A stretch of 47,542 nucleotides of DNA from Klebsormidium nitens (Eukaryota > Streptophyta > Klebsormidiophyceae > Klebsormidiales > Klebsormidiaceae): positions 1 to 47,542 of the forward strand of contig DF237597.1 of the NCBI GenBank assembly GCA_000708835.1, in the 5' to 3' direction. Below, piece by piece: positions 1 to 11,528 of this stretch (position 1 is its first letter; each line of letters starts with the position of its first letter). The notes below the pieces were generated by a model, which worked only from the letters and a program-made list of their open reading frames with translations, did no database searches and was not told where the DNA came from. Position numbers and translations under genes: made by a program.

Positions 1-265
1 CCGAATCGCACATCCACGGCCCTCACAGAAACCCCGCCCATCCGACGGCCGAGAGAGTTGGGTGGGAATTGAAGCTCGCGCCGCCCCCCGCTTGGCGCAT
101 GCAGGGCGCAGACAGGCGCCACGTCCTGATGTCCTGCATTGTCTCTTCATCAGAAAACCTTTAACTAGCGGAATTACGTTCTCTGGTGATCTAGAGACTT
201 TCAAGGTTGGGCTTATAGAGTCGGTCAACGTGCCGGCGCCAGCATAAGATCAGATCAGGAACAAT

Positions 266-618
266 ATGGCTAGCCATCAAAAGAGCAAGAAGTTAAATCA
301 GCCGCTGCAACGCGTTTATAAATCTTTACCGGTGAGACACTGGAGGAGCTGCAGGATTGGCCTGTTCCAAACAAAGCGGAACGGAGCCTGGAATTGAGGA
401 AAGCGGGGTGGAGTCGAGCAAAGGCCAATGACCAAGCTGAGCTTGAGTTTAGAAAGGCAAAGGAGATGAACGCGACAGTGATCAAGCCGCTGAAGAGGTT
501 GAGGGAGCTGAATGAGGATGTCAGGAAGAACACCATGGTCCAATGGTTCGCGGTTGGATGGCACGCTGTGAATTGGTTCGTTATGCATAAGTTCTTTGAG
601 AAGTGGGACCGAGTTTGA
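266..618 (+). CDS. Small basic protein gene, frame broken at 332-354
   Basis: An ATG at 266 opens 22 codons, beginning MASHQKSKKLNQPLQRVYKS and followed by LP (266-331). A second frame then runs from 355 to a TGA at 616-618 (87 residues). The second part is charged and helical (KPLKRLRELNEDVRKN), with a tryptophan- and histidine-rich end (QWFAVGWHAVNWFVMHKFF) and final EKWDRV. The intervening 23 nt (332-354) start GTGAGA and end CTGCAG, so they look like an intron with perfect ends, but 23 nt is shorter than normal plant introns. The alternative is one missing base near 330: the same nucleotides read GETLEELQ in the downstream frame, which blends well with both sides and would give about 117 aa. 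Expected product is 109-117 aa. The W/F/H-rich end could be a membrane-associated helix. I do not recognise the family, and a further 5' exon left of the window is possible. Confidence 0.5.
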
Positions 619-2354
619 GCCGTGCTGCAGGGGTGCTGCAGCTGGACTTGGAATAGTTGATTCTTTACGTAGAATGCCATGAAACCTGACGCTATACCAG
701 TTTAATCCAGCGGGAATCAGAGTGTTGAGGGAGGTTGAAGAGCACGAGCGTAAGCATGATTCGTAATCTGCAAGCACAGACGAGACTCGTCTGAGAGCCT
801 TGTACCATAAACCTTACAAAAACAAAGGAGAACAAGAGCTTTTCTTGAATCAAACGTCTCAAGTAGGAAGCTATGACATAGGGCTACTGTTTTTCACTCT
901 TTGCCTTCCAGCCTAGCCATTACCTGATTACAAAACGCTGGACCGACAGATCAAGGTGACTTGAAGCAGGACGCTCGACTCGGACGGTTGACGTTGTCTT
1001 CTGCAAGTAGGCACTTCCCTTCACCTCAAATGCACCCTGCCGTGCGTTCTAAAACGGTCGAGATGCATTATGTTCAGGAGGAAATTTGCTATATATATTT
1101 TGCGGCTTTGCGGCGGGCAAATATTGCTTCGATTTGAAATCACGAAAGAAGAAAAGACCGCCACACGCAACCGAAGTGCGACAAGGTACAGCTACACTCG
1201 TTGAAGCAGGAGTACGCGTCGCCAAAGACCTGGCGAAGCCACGTGCGCAAGGGGCCATGCATGTAGCACGGGCGCGCCCATCTTGAAGCATTCTTAAGCA
1301 GCACTAAGGGGTCTCGCATCATGATAAGTGTCTGCCGAGTTGCTCAAACGCGCGTCCAAATTGCAGATTCAACGAGCTCTATCGGTACAGCAGTCGCATG
1401 CTGGCTACTATACAAACATTGAAGGCGGCTCCGGCCTTGGATGATATACTTGTCTTATAAGTTGTCGTGCATCGCAACAGTGGCGCTAACGTTTTGAAAT
1501 ACTGGCCGGCGGGCCCTGGGCCCTAGGGCGCAGAGGATTGTAGTACAGTAATTGGGCAAGCCGCCCGGACATGTGAATGCATGCGTTAATTAGCGCCCAT
1601 GTGTGTGGCGCCGTGGGGCAAACAAGTATAAAGCATGCACAGAAATCAGAACATGTGCATGTTATTGCAGATCGATCATGCCAGACTTATCATGACTCGA
1701 GCTACCATATCAAACGTCCACGTTCAATGAGATCTTTTTCAAATTATATGCAGCGCCGCGCACAAGATCGCGCTTCATGTCTCGACATTCACGATGCTTG
1801 ATATTGCATGATCGATGATATTGCTGAGTCCTGTATACACATGTGCTGCCAGTCATACCATTGGTCCTGTACGTTGCACATCCGCAGATGAGCTACTAGC
1901 TAGGTAGATCATTATCAGGCCCTCGTCACTGCATGTCTTATGACGCAACAGCTGCGTACGCATATCGGCGCACATGTAGATTTTCCGAGCCTGTCGAGGT
2001 AGGCCCGGTAAACGTTTGTCCCGGAATATTCACGCGACTTAGTGGCATTCCTACGTATAAGTTTTGTTGATGCGATATCTTGTGTATGTATCGCTGATCA
2101 TTCGCTGATCATTCATGCGTGATCAGATAGTATGCATCGCTGCTTCTTTCGCCGTGACGTATTTTGATGAAGAACGGCGGTGCAAAACTGCTTGCCAAAC
2201 ACTGATAAGTACTTTGAATTCAAAAAAATTCGGTTGACTCTATACGATCGTTTGCACGAACACACATTTCCAGCTCTCAGTAAGTTCAAACGACTTTCCT
2301 ACGCCTAAACCTCACTCTCTTAAGTTGTCTGAATAAGTTAACGGGCACCGTTCA
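619..2354. other. Intergenic region between gene 1 and the GH43 gene 3' end
   Basis: No open frame here has splice support or family resemblance. The interval should hold the 3' untranslated regions of two convergent genes, since gene 1 ends at 618 and the GH43 gene ends at 2355 on the other strand. The stretch around 1570-2120 is rich in CATG, ATGCAT and TGATCA words, including a short tandem/inverted run around 2094-2126 built from TGATCATTCGC. I see no transposon ends or RNA gene. Confidence 0.5.
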
Positions 2355-5300
2355 TCAACTGCTATTCCTCGGCGCGACACTCACGCGAATGTAATCATAA
2401 TTCGCACTCCCTTGGAGGCTTCCCGCCGTGTTGAAGATAAATAACCCGAACCGGAACCCGACGTAAACCCGGACCCGGTACTCGGTTTTCCAGGACGGAC
2501 CGAGCGGAGTGAAAGTCTGGCCGTCGGTGCTGTAGGCGAAACTGGCTTGCTGACTCCCCTCCGTGAAGGTCGCCTGGAGATATACCGTTGTTGCTGACGC
2601 AGGCAATGGTGCGGTCACGGGGGGGACGGCGTTCTCCACTTGCGTGATCGTGAGAGATGTTCCGGTCTGCAGGATGTTCAAAACGGGTTAAGTAATCGGA
2701 TCCTTGTTATTGTCTCCTGACCAGCTTTGGGGAGCGGTGCGGTTACCGTTTGGAAGCCAGTGCTCTTCAAATGAGCGTAGGGTTACCTCCAATCAGGATC
2801 CCGAGGAACTCTGAAGAAAGGACTTGCAACTTTGGGCTATGTTGCACACAGAAGTGGACGGGCTTAAGTGAGTTCCGTGCATATCAGACATTCCAATCAG
2901 GGAGAAATTTGACGATCTCAGGATGTGAGAACCGGCCCGCAAAGTAACAAATTTGCACGACAGCTGAATAGGCTCAATAGATCGGAATGTGATATATGTA
3001 GAGGCCAGCTCGTTGAGCTTGAGCTGGTATTCTTAGAAGGACAGACACTGGAGCGGACACAAACCGAGCCGTCTGGCAAACCTCCGTCAGGCACCGGGGA
3101 TCTTATAGTACCAGATTCACAAGCAGGAGAGTTACCGGAGAAGCAGAATGCAACTGCAAAAATGACCCAAAGAACAACCATAGGTTTACGTACGGGTTTC
3201 TGGACAAACTTCCGGACAAAAGCTGTGGACGGGGGCAGGCCAGCACAGGAAGAGTTTGGCCTGCTAACCAGGCTGGGTAACCCAAATTGGGTCGGGTAAT
3301 TTGCCGTATAACCGGCCTGCGACGAGCGAAGACCGCCCGAAGAGTCTGCTTCCTGGTCATTGGATATGTATCCAGCTTCTAACCAGCACGTAACCAACAA
3401 AAATAACCGCCAGGAAACTGTGTGCAGACCACCAGAAAAATGGGGTTAAATAAAGAGCGAGCCGCTCACCTTTCGGACCCCGATGTAGGCGTACTCGACC
3501 TGGAAGATGGACAGCCCTGCCACGTCACCATCCACCAGGCCGCTGACGTCAAGCGCCACCGTGGCCACGCTCTGGGGTCCCCACACGCGTTGCGTCAGCT
3601 GGTTTCGCACCATGGTTAGGTTGCCGTTTGCGATGGCCTGCGGGTTAAGAGCGGGGGTTTAGAGGGTTAGGATGGCGGTGTTTTGAAGTACTACGAAAGA
3701 TGTCTCGAAGGCGATACAGAAACAAAGGCTATCCCAGTCCGTATAAAAGCTATGGGAACAGGGCGACGAGCAATTCACAACGGGCCGCGGAGCGAAGATG
3801 CCATGAAAGCTGCGCTTTCGAACAAGTTGTGAAACCAGTGACATACGCCACAGCAAGCACAGGATACCGGAATCACACGACAGGGGATCCCAAGTTGCAC
3901 TCCTTGTACCAAGGGCGATAATTTACATGCTGACGTCTTCACGAAGCATCCAGACACACCAACCCAAAAAGGCCCGAGTAAAGGAGACCCTGGCGGTGCA
4001 TAGTGGTTATTTCCAGGGACGACTGACGCTATGCTGACGTCCTCAGATGCTATACGAACCAAGCACCCACCGAAAAGCTCCGATGAAGCATACCGTGGCG
4101 GTGTGTAGTGTCAAGTTCCAGGGGAATTTGACGACATGCTGACGTCCTCACATACTATTTGAACAAATCATCCGCAGCAAGGCTCCAATGAAGCGTACCG
4201 TGGCGGTGTGAAGTGTCAAGTTCCAGGGAATTTAATGATATGCAAACCTCCCCAGATGTTATTCAATCAAACCATCCACAGGAGGGCTCAAACAAAGGAA
4301 TTCATGGCGTGTCAAGTCCCAGGGGCGATTGATGATATGCTGACGTCCTCATATGCTATCTGAACAAACCGGCTCCAAGCGTACCGTGGCGGTGTGTAGT
4401 GTCAAGTACCCAGGTCGCTCGGTCAGGCTCCACTTGGTGTTGTCGGGCTGGTGGTTCCATTGCCACTGCATCCCGAGCGTTGTCCTGTTAAACTCGTCGG
4501 ACGTCGCCGGGAAGATGTCCGGGGAATAGATACCGCTCGGGTAAGGGACCGTCTGCTGCGCCTTGCCGTCGCTGCAAAGATCAGAAATACAGCTTCGAAT
4601 GGCGTACTCGTTGTCACAGGCGGATGCTGTCTTAAGTATAAAAAAGGAGCTTGAATGTCAGGAATCAAGATCCTTTCAGAAGGTGATGGAACCCCGGCGA
4701 CTATCCCCTCTCAAACCCGGAGAGTTGTGGCTTTTGCAATGTTCTTCTTAGATTGAGAACGAAAGTCTGCCGTGACTGTAGTTGATTCCAAAAGCGTCAA
4801 GGTCGCCTGAGGTGCCTAGCAGAGCATGAGCCCGAGCGATAAGGCACAACTGACTCTTGATAAGGCAGTCCCAAATGTCACATGTCTGATAGCCAGCATG
4901 TTTGTCCGTCATGGAAAAAACGGGAACGCGGCTCTTCTGCTTTCCTCAGAAGCAAGAGTCCACCTACGATTGGAAAACACGTCACACGTTCAACACTATA
5001 TTGTCGAGTGTCTTTACCTGGTATGAGCGACATTCGAACATACTGCTTTTGTCAAAATGCAAGAAGCTCACCCTATGGTTGGCCAGCCGTCGACGAACTT
5101 GACTTGTTGAATTATGGGCAGGCGGCCGACCGCGTCGTGGTCTTGAAGCAAGTAGCTCCACCATTCGCCTACAAACGATTCAGGTAAAGAATGAGGAAAA
5201 CGGTCGCGCTTTGAAAGTGGGCGTCGGATTTATAAGCACACTAGTGAGACCGAGTCCTGAGGAGATACTAGCAACTCTTGCGTTCACGGCAATACAGGAG

Positions 5301-8300
5301 TATTGGGCACCTCAACTATAACTCCTAACCTAAAAGATCAGCCGCTCCGCACCCGCACCCCTCCTACCCCCCTGATTCACCCCACCCGTCCCCCGGGTGC
5401 TTATCCTAGTGAACACACCCCTCAGTGAACGCAAGAGCTGCCAAAATCTAAAGAAGGCTGAAGGGAGGCTCGAAAAGCTGACTGTAAGACGTCCGATAAA
5501 CTCGACTCCGTACGTTTAAAATGTCGAATATGTAGGTGCACTTGCGAGTGCAGACGCCCACTTCAATCACTGCCGGATCTATCTTTCAACCAGCCAACAA
5601 GACACCTGGATTCGACTGAAGCATTTTATTGTTGGCTTGACGATTCCCTGTGGAATTGAAAACGAGTATTGACTCCGCAGAGACCAAAAATGATGGGAGC
5701 AACATCTGCGAATATTAAAGGATTCCTTTGTTTGGCGGCACCGATGTTCACAGTGAAGGAAGAAAGACCAAGGATCTTTTGCGATCCGCAGCGATCCGGA
5801 TGGAAACGAGTACATCTGTGCAAGGAGGTGAAAGAGAATTGCTTCCTCGGGTAAACGAACCGGCAAGCTCTCAACTTTTGTCATGCTTCGTGACAATCGG
5901 CAAGCCCTCAACTTTTGTCAAAACCATGTTTCCTTACAAAACGCCGATTCTTCGTTGCTTGCAAGAAAAATGCCCAATCATCAGAGCCGGAACAAGGTCG
6001 AGCAGAGAGTACAGGGACAGGACACACACGTCGGAAACAGAACTGCAGAGAAAGAGGTCTAGACTTCCAACCCATCACCAAACAACCAACTTTTCGTTAA
6101 GTCACTAACCGTTGGTCGTGTTGACCAGGCAGCCCTGGTGGATGCTGTTCTCCTTATACCCCAAATTGTCTTCCCCGAGCCCTTGCAGCACCTTGTAATA
6201 CTCATAAGGACCAGTTGGGTTAGTCGCTCGGAGCGCCATTTGCTGGCCCTCGCCACCCCCCCAAAGCGCGTAAATGTAATAAGTGCCGTTGGATTTGTAC
6301 ATGTGAGAGCCCTCGATGCCGTAAAACCTGCTCGCAAACCCGGGGTACTGGACGGAGTCGTTCACGACTGCGGAGCAAGGTTTAACAGGGTTAAGGGTTG
6401 GGTCAAGTACTGTTTGAGTTGCAGGATTGGGAGCAAGGGTTAAGAGGGTTAAGGGTTGGGTTACGTTCTGCTTGAGTTGCGGAACGGGTTGATGCAGAGA
6501 TTTGTTGAGTGCGCGGTAGACAAGGGACAGGTAGCAACTGGGTCTCGGACAGAAGTGCAAGGTGGATCGATTGAAGGGCTCGCAAAGGTCATGATGTGAG
6601 AATTTGAGAGCGGATAGCCAAGGCCATGTTTTACCGTTGGGAGATGACGTGGCGTTTAGTATGCTCAGAGAATGAAGTTGAAACAGGATGCTTAACAGTA
6701 TCGACAAACAGTGTTGGAAAGGGGAAAGTTAAGGAGGAGCTCTGAACTCGCAAGCGTTTGACAAACGAAGAATCAGAGGCTCAAGTATGACACGAGTATA
6801 CTCAAGGTGTGCTGTAAACTGGCTGGGAAGTGACGTCAGCGGCTCACTCTGCACGGGGCTGCCTATGGGCTGGAAGTCTGGACTCAAAGTGTAGACGTTC
6901 AGTTGTCCATGGCCGCAAACCGCGTAGATGCTGTTGTCATCGTCGAAGAACAGCCCTGCAAGCAGCGCAAATGCTGACGTCAGGATCGGAAAACCTGTTG
7001 TCAAACCTGACTGCCGACATTTTAACAGGAGAAGCGGTGCCGTCATCGTCGGGTGGTAGCCATCCACGCAGCTTGGGATGCTTCGCTCTCATGATGACGT
7101 CAGCATTCACGCCAGTGTGAGTACTCAGATCTGCGCGCTTGAAGATGAAGGTGTCTTGATCACCGGGATAAGCAAAAACGGGGAGCAGAAGCGGCACTTG
7201 GCTGGGCGTGCCCTGGCTACAGTCTCGGTTGTTCACTCTATGACCCATTGGTTTGTGTGGAGAGCAGTATTGCTGACTCTGCTAATCCGGCGAGCGTCGT
7301 CCAATGTCGTCACTCTAACCACGGTGCGATGGGTAGAGGAAACCACAAAAGCTCTCGCTTGGACAAGTTACTATTCCAAACCTTCAAGAAAGGGACACCA
7401 AACGATTTGCAATCCCCTATCGACTCTCGATATGGTGAAGGCCAAGAAGACGAGCTTCTCCGCGGGTGAAATCTACACGCTCTTCAGATCTTGCAAACCC
7501 CCAAAGATTCCTCACCCGGGTCCTGGCAGGCCCACCCGAGCGCGGTCACGCTCCACGGCCCCGCCGGGTCCGCGGCGCGTGAGAGCAACGCTCCGTTGTC
7601 GTTCATATTGGTCATGAGGTAAAACGTGTTGTTGTAAAAGCGCAGGCTGTTGGCCCAAGTGCCTGTCCCGTACTTGTCGCAGCCGTCCAGATTGTAACAC
7701 TTCGCGTCGATCGACGGCGGGAGTTGCGGGATGGCGTGCGAGAGGTATTCCCAGTTGATCAGATCGCGCGAGTGCATAATCTGCGGGGTAAGTAAGGAGA
7801 GGTTTAGGCCCGAACTTAAAAATAGTACTCAGCAAAGGGTGAGAGGGCGTTGTGAAGAGAGCGATAGGGAAAGGAGTGCAACAAGTGGTTTCAGGCAGGG
7901 TTTGCAGGGTGTGTTTCTGAAGCGCTCTAACAATCCGTTTTGGAAAGGCTTGTGGAGATCATCCTTCGTCTTCAGCTTAGATGCGTATCTGTCTAGGCAG
8001 TCAATTCGTAGCGGAATGTGAGGACGACAAGTGGCTCCACATTGTTCTGCTCGGTGGTCGAAAGGTATTCCTCTAATAAATGTACTACGCAAGCTTTTGG
8101 TTGACAAGCGCTCTTGGTCCAGACGAGCGCCTTCAACCAGAGGCGGCGCAGAAAAAGACAAAATGTGTAGCCGACTGAGTCTAAGAGTGGCTCTGAACGC
8201 AGCCACGAATAAGACCGGCTGATGTCACAACCGACGTACCGAAAGCGATGTTTGAATGTACGAGGCGGATGCAGACAAGCGGCAGGTAACGTGCAACCTG

Positions 8301-11300
8301 CTCTGACGTCAGCATAATAACTTTCTCTAAACGTCAAACTGCCTCACGTGTGCTCCTGGGAACATGTGGAAGCTAGTCACCGCCATGTAGAAGTCGTTCT
8401 GGACGCGGATGACGTCAGGATCGGCAAACTCGGCGAACATCACCGGGTTGCTGAACTGGCCTGCGAGGAAGATCGTGCCAGAGAATAAGCTGTCGTCTGG
8501 TGATAGGTTATTCGCAGAGATGTATAACTGTCCGGAGTGGAGGGGCTGAATATCTGCAGGATTACTAACGGTGAAAGTATGACGGGGTTGCTAACCTGGC
8601 CTGCGGAGAAGGAGAGGGCAGGGGCGGATACGGGATGAGGAAGCGATGGGTGGCAGAGTACCGTATGAGCAGAGATTGGAAGACGACTTCGACCAGCAGG
8701 CCGCAGGAGTGACAAAAAATCAGGAACGGGGCAAAATGTGTCAAAAGCAGAGGCATATGAACATGGCTCTTCAGAAGGGGTGGTGGCTTCGAAAAGCAAT
8801 GGTCGGGTCACATGAGCGGGGGCCATCTAGCTGGTTCGAGCAGGTCTGATTGATCTCATCGAGGCACCTGAAGCGTTGGGGTTTATGGAGATCATAACAC
8901 CACACATGCCCCCTGATTCGACTCCTTTGACCTCATTTCTCAATCAATCTACGTGAAGTGTCACAGAGGCCCGACTTCTGTCTTACATATACTCACTTCT
9001 CAAGTAACCACGTTTGTTGAGTGCCCATTCACACCACCTCACCTGGGGGTGCCCCAACCGGGGCGAGCTGCTGCGTCTGGGGCAGTGGGGCTGACGCCGG
9101 GGCAAAGGGTCCAAAGGCCCCCGGCGCAGGCGCCCTCGCGCCTAGTTGCGCCGTCGCGTTTCCGAAGACAAGCGTTCCAATCAGAAGGAGAGTGCCGTTC
9201 GACGATTGGGTTGAGTTCACGGTTAGACTGCCGTTCAGGGCAAACAGAGGCGTGCTTCGTGAGGCGTTTGTGGCGGTCCGGTTCGGGAGTGTAAGTTGGC
9301 ACCCAAGGACCAGGGTCCCGTTAACCGAAAGGGTTTGGTTAGTGGGTATGCTAGCGTTGGTCGCATTGGCGGAGGAGTTCAGTAGTGGAGAGAAGGTTAG
9401 CACCAGGGTTACGGTCTGGTTAAGCGAGTTAGTCACGTTGAAGGGGTTTGCGGAAGGAGCAACGAATAAAGTGTTGTTTGAGCCGCTGATTAGAGTGAGG
9501 TTGACGGCTGCGGAAGCAATGATGGGTTGGGAGAGGTTTAGGGAGGTTTGGAGGAGTGGAGGGGTTTGGGTGGTGTTGAGTGAGGTCAGATTGACGCTGC
9601 TGAGGCGCGCCTGGAGGGCTGTCTGAAGGCTTGACACCAGCGCGGCAAACGCGGTTTGGTTCTGGGAGAGCGCCGTCCTGCGCAGGAGAAAATTGATGGC
9701 AGCGTTACGAGATGTTCAAAGCATAATCAATCGTGCTACTGAATGATGAGCCTCATTTGACCGAGAAGATAAAGAAGCAGTGCGCTTTCTTGACACATGG
9801 AAACGTAGTAGACCATTGGCTAACATGGTATTAAAATGCGGGAGAACCCGAGCCAAAAAAAACCGAAGATTACCACTACACATTACTTTTCACCAGGAGA
9901 TAGGAGCACATTAAAGCAAGAAAACTAATCTAAAAAACCTTGGAAGACCATCAGCTGAGAGTGAGGGGGGAGGGGCATGGCTCACGTGAGGTTTGATTGG
10001 AGAGTCTGGTTTGTCTGGCCGTTGACCGCACTCACAGCAAAAGCTGCAGAAGAGATTTGTCAAGTCACCGATCAGAAAGCGTCAGTTTCTCAACAAGCTC
10101 GCGAGTGGTTTCCCTGGTAGCAAGACTCTTCATCAGGACTTCCCCCTTTGAGACGGCTCGTTTTGCAGGCTCTTGTAGATGTGAGAGGTTGAGTAGAAGG
10201 CTGCTTCAGCGCACTGCTCCTTTCTCGCGGATCCCGTAGCTTCTCATACAGCTCACATGATCTCTGACGTCAAAGAATCCAGATACTGCCGATGTTCAAT
10301 GAGGAGAACCAAACTCTAGGTAAGATGAACGTCTAAATGTAAGCTTCAGAGTAACCAAGTACTTCTTTGTGGCAACTTGAACTACCCATGCTTGCACATT
10401 TGTCAGGCTTCGAAAGCGTCAGATTGAAAAGCAGTAATCGCAAAAGGAAGTAAAGAGGGGTGGGGGGCAGCAAACAAGAGAAGCTCAAGAGCCCAAGAAT
10501 TGTTTGGGTGACAGTCCTAAGTTTTGACCACCCTCGCAGAAAGGAACAAGCCATAGCATAACACCTAAGGCACCCCCAACTTGCTTGCGAATGTGCCTCG
10601 TGCGCCCAATCTTTACAATGATTGTGGTTCAAAAATGGTGGTGTAGCGACCATACTTTAGCGCAGGCCACCGAAAGCTTTGCGCTGAAAAAATGAGAGCG
10701 GAGGTGTTGATTGGATACTGGCACAAGCTCAAACTTTCAGGCTACAACTTGTGCGGTGGGGGATGTGCTGCTACTGACATCAGATAGGTGTCGACATTCT
10801 GGAGGAGTGTCCCAGATCGGGGCGTTTCTTTGCTGAGAGAAGTTTCAAGAGCTTTGTTCATCTCATCCAAGGAGTTGCGGAGAGCTGAGCCAAACATCTC
10901 TCACTCCCTGCTCCTCAGCAGACTTACTTAGAGTAATAAGCGGACTCTGCTGTGGTATGTCCCAAATGAACATGTTTAGAAACTACAGTGTGACGGGAGG
11001 TTCGGACGACAACGAGCAGCAAGCTACTGATGAGCTGGAATTTCAATTTCTGGAAAGTATTCTTGAGGAAAGCAGAAGTTATTCTTGAGGAAAAAGGGTG
11101 ATGCTTAAGCTTGAAGGAGAACATCAATGCTGCATATGTTTTTGGTGGCGCTTGCCAAGTGGGTGGTCAACATGGGGCCAAGTCAACAACTTGTGAAAGG
11201 AGTTCAGCATTGTGTTTTTAGAAAGGCTCAAAAGCTGCCCAAAGAGCAAAAACACTAAGAGATCTGAGGCGCCACCACTACTATACTGATGTCATCATAC

Positions 11301-11528
11301 CTTTCTGAAACATCTTGTCAGACAATGCTGTCCTCTGCCCGCTCTCAAGCCGATACCTTTACTCCAACCAAACCCTTGTTGCATAAAACGTTGATTCCCA
11401 AGCGCCATGACCTCGTGAGATGACTTCAAAGGTTTAGCTTAGAGAAGATGGGGAGCCGTAAGAAGAAGCTCACCAGCAAAGCAAGCTGCCACCAGAAGAA
11501 GCGCTCTCGGCGCCACGCATCCGCCCAT
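2355..11528 (-). CDS. Secreted GH43 beta-xylosidase/alpha-L-arabinofuranosidase-like enzyme with N-terminal sequon-rich tract (11 exons, 746 aa)
   Basis: Exons on the minus strand: 11528-11474, 10043-9986, 9662-9043, 8460-8348, 7780-7516, 6955-6848, 6367-6110, 5168-5072, 4571-4385, 3637-3470, 2666-2355. All have GT/AG ends and every phase agrees, giving 747 codons including stop. Residues 1 to about 24 form a signal peptide (ALLLVAACFA core), so the protein should be secreted. Residues ~28-235 are the sequon-rich tract. The GH43 five-bladed propeller starts at NPVMFAEFADPDVIRV, with the expected general base Asp about 258. The expected pKa-setting Asp is in ACQDPGLFFDDD (about 369) and the acid Glu in GIEGSHMYK (about 425). 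WNHQPDNTKWSLTERPGYL and LTQRVWGPQSVATVALDVSG mark the C-terminal concanavalin-like GH43_C2 domain, ending NYDYIRVSVAPRNSS. Family role: release of xylose or arabinose from cell-wall polysaccharide. Exact substrate cannot be read. Two introns carry exon-edge duplications. Most such two-domain enzymes I know are bacterial or fungal. Confidence 0.9.
3960..4412 (-). repeat. ~104-bp tandem array in a GH43 intron, built from the exon 9 3' edge
   Basis: The last ~30 bases of exon 9 with its donor site (4385-4412) recur in the following intron, with cores at about 3991, 4095, 4200 and 4303. Spacings are 104, 105, 103 and 84 bp. On the plus strand each core reads close to TGGCGGTGTGTAGTGTCAAG. Cores are separated by a conserved spacer carrying ATGCTGACGTCCTCA. 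Copies at ~4095 and ~4200 still hold donor-like GTATGC or GTACGC after ACCGCCACG on the minus strand. They are therefore decoy donor sites made by tandem duplication of the exon-intron border. Confidence 0.85.
6375..6490. repeat. 58-bp direct duplication, GGGTTAA-rich, in a GH43 intron
   Basis: Two diverged 58-bp copies (about 6375-6432 and 6433-6490) share GGGTTAAGGGTTGGGT, then a GTACTGTTTGAGTTGC or GTTCTGCTTGAGTTGC tail. The pair starts only a few bases inside the acceptor of exon 7. The GGGTTAA words resemble degenerate telomere repeats, but the unit is too long and irregular for a true interstitial telomere. Confidence 0.7.
8584..8606 (-). repeat. Copy of the exon 4 acceptor edge inside GH43 intron 3
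   Basis: On the plus strand, GGGGTTGCTAACCTGGCCTG (start of 8584-8606) matches the true exon 4 border at 8444-8468 (GGGTTGCTGAACTGGCCTGC) with few changes, 140 bp inside the intron. The acceptor CAG is preserved in the copy, so it could act as a decoy or alternative acceptor. It would insert extra sequence just before the catalytic domain. Confidence 0.7.
9043..9662 (-). other. Asn-sequon-rich tract inside the GH43 protein
   Basis: Exon 3 of the GH43 gene codes for about 207 residues of S/T/N/L-rich sequence. With the end of exon 2, I count about 21 N-x-S/T sequons, such as TNQTLQSNLTNQT, SANATNAS and NRTATNAS. Cysteine is almost absent (one, in LVLGCQL), and hydrophobic L/V/I residues alternate with polar ones. 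The last part turns to PAPGAFGPFAPASAPLPQTQ, a Pro/Ala linker, just before the catalytic domain. If secreted, this would be a densely N-glycosylated stalk or cell-wall anchor. That role is inferred; the sequon count and position are seen directly. Confidence 0.8.

Noticed and set aside
3960-4412. Regular repeats as a CRISPR array
   Set aside because: Eukaryotic intron, diverged ~104-bp tandem units without unique spacers, and derived from the exon border.
6375-6490. GGGTTAA-rich stretch as interstitial telomere
   Set aside because: The unit is a 58-bp duplication with non-telomeric parts and only a few GGGTTAA words.
9021-9626. 201-codon plus-strand frame opposite the GH43 sequon exon
   Set aside because: The minus strand fits a secreted GH43 protein with phase-matched exons; the plus frame is a by-product of its composition.
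10740-10930. Open helical segment in GH43 intron 1 (FGSALRNSLDEMNKALETSL)
   Set aside because: I found no convincing donor that keeps phase with exons 1 and 2, so it is not included, although a rare alternative exon cannot be excluded.
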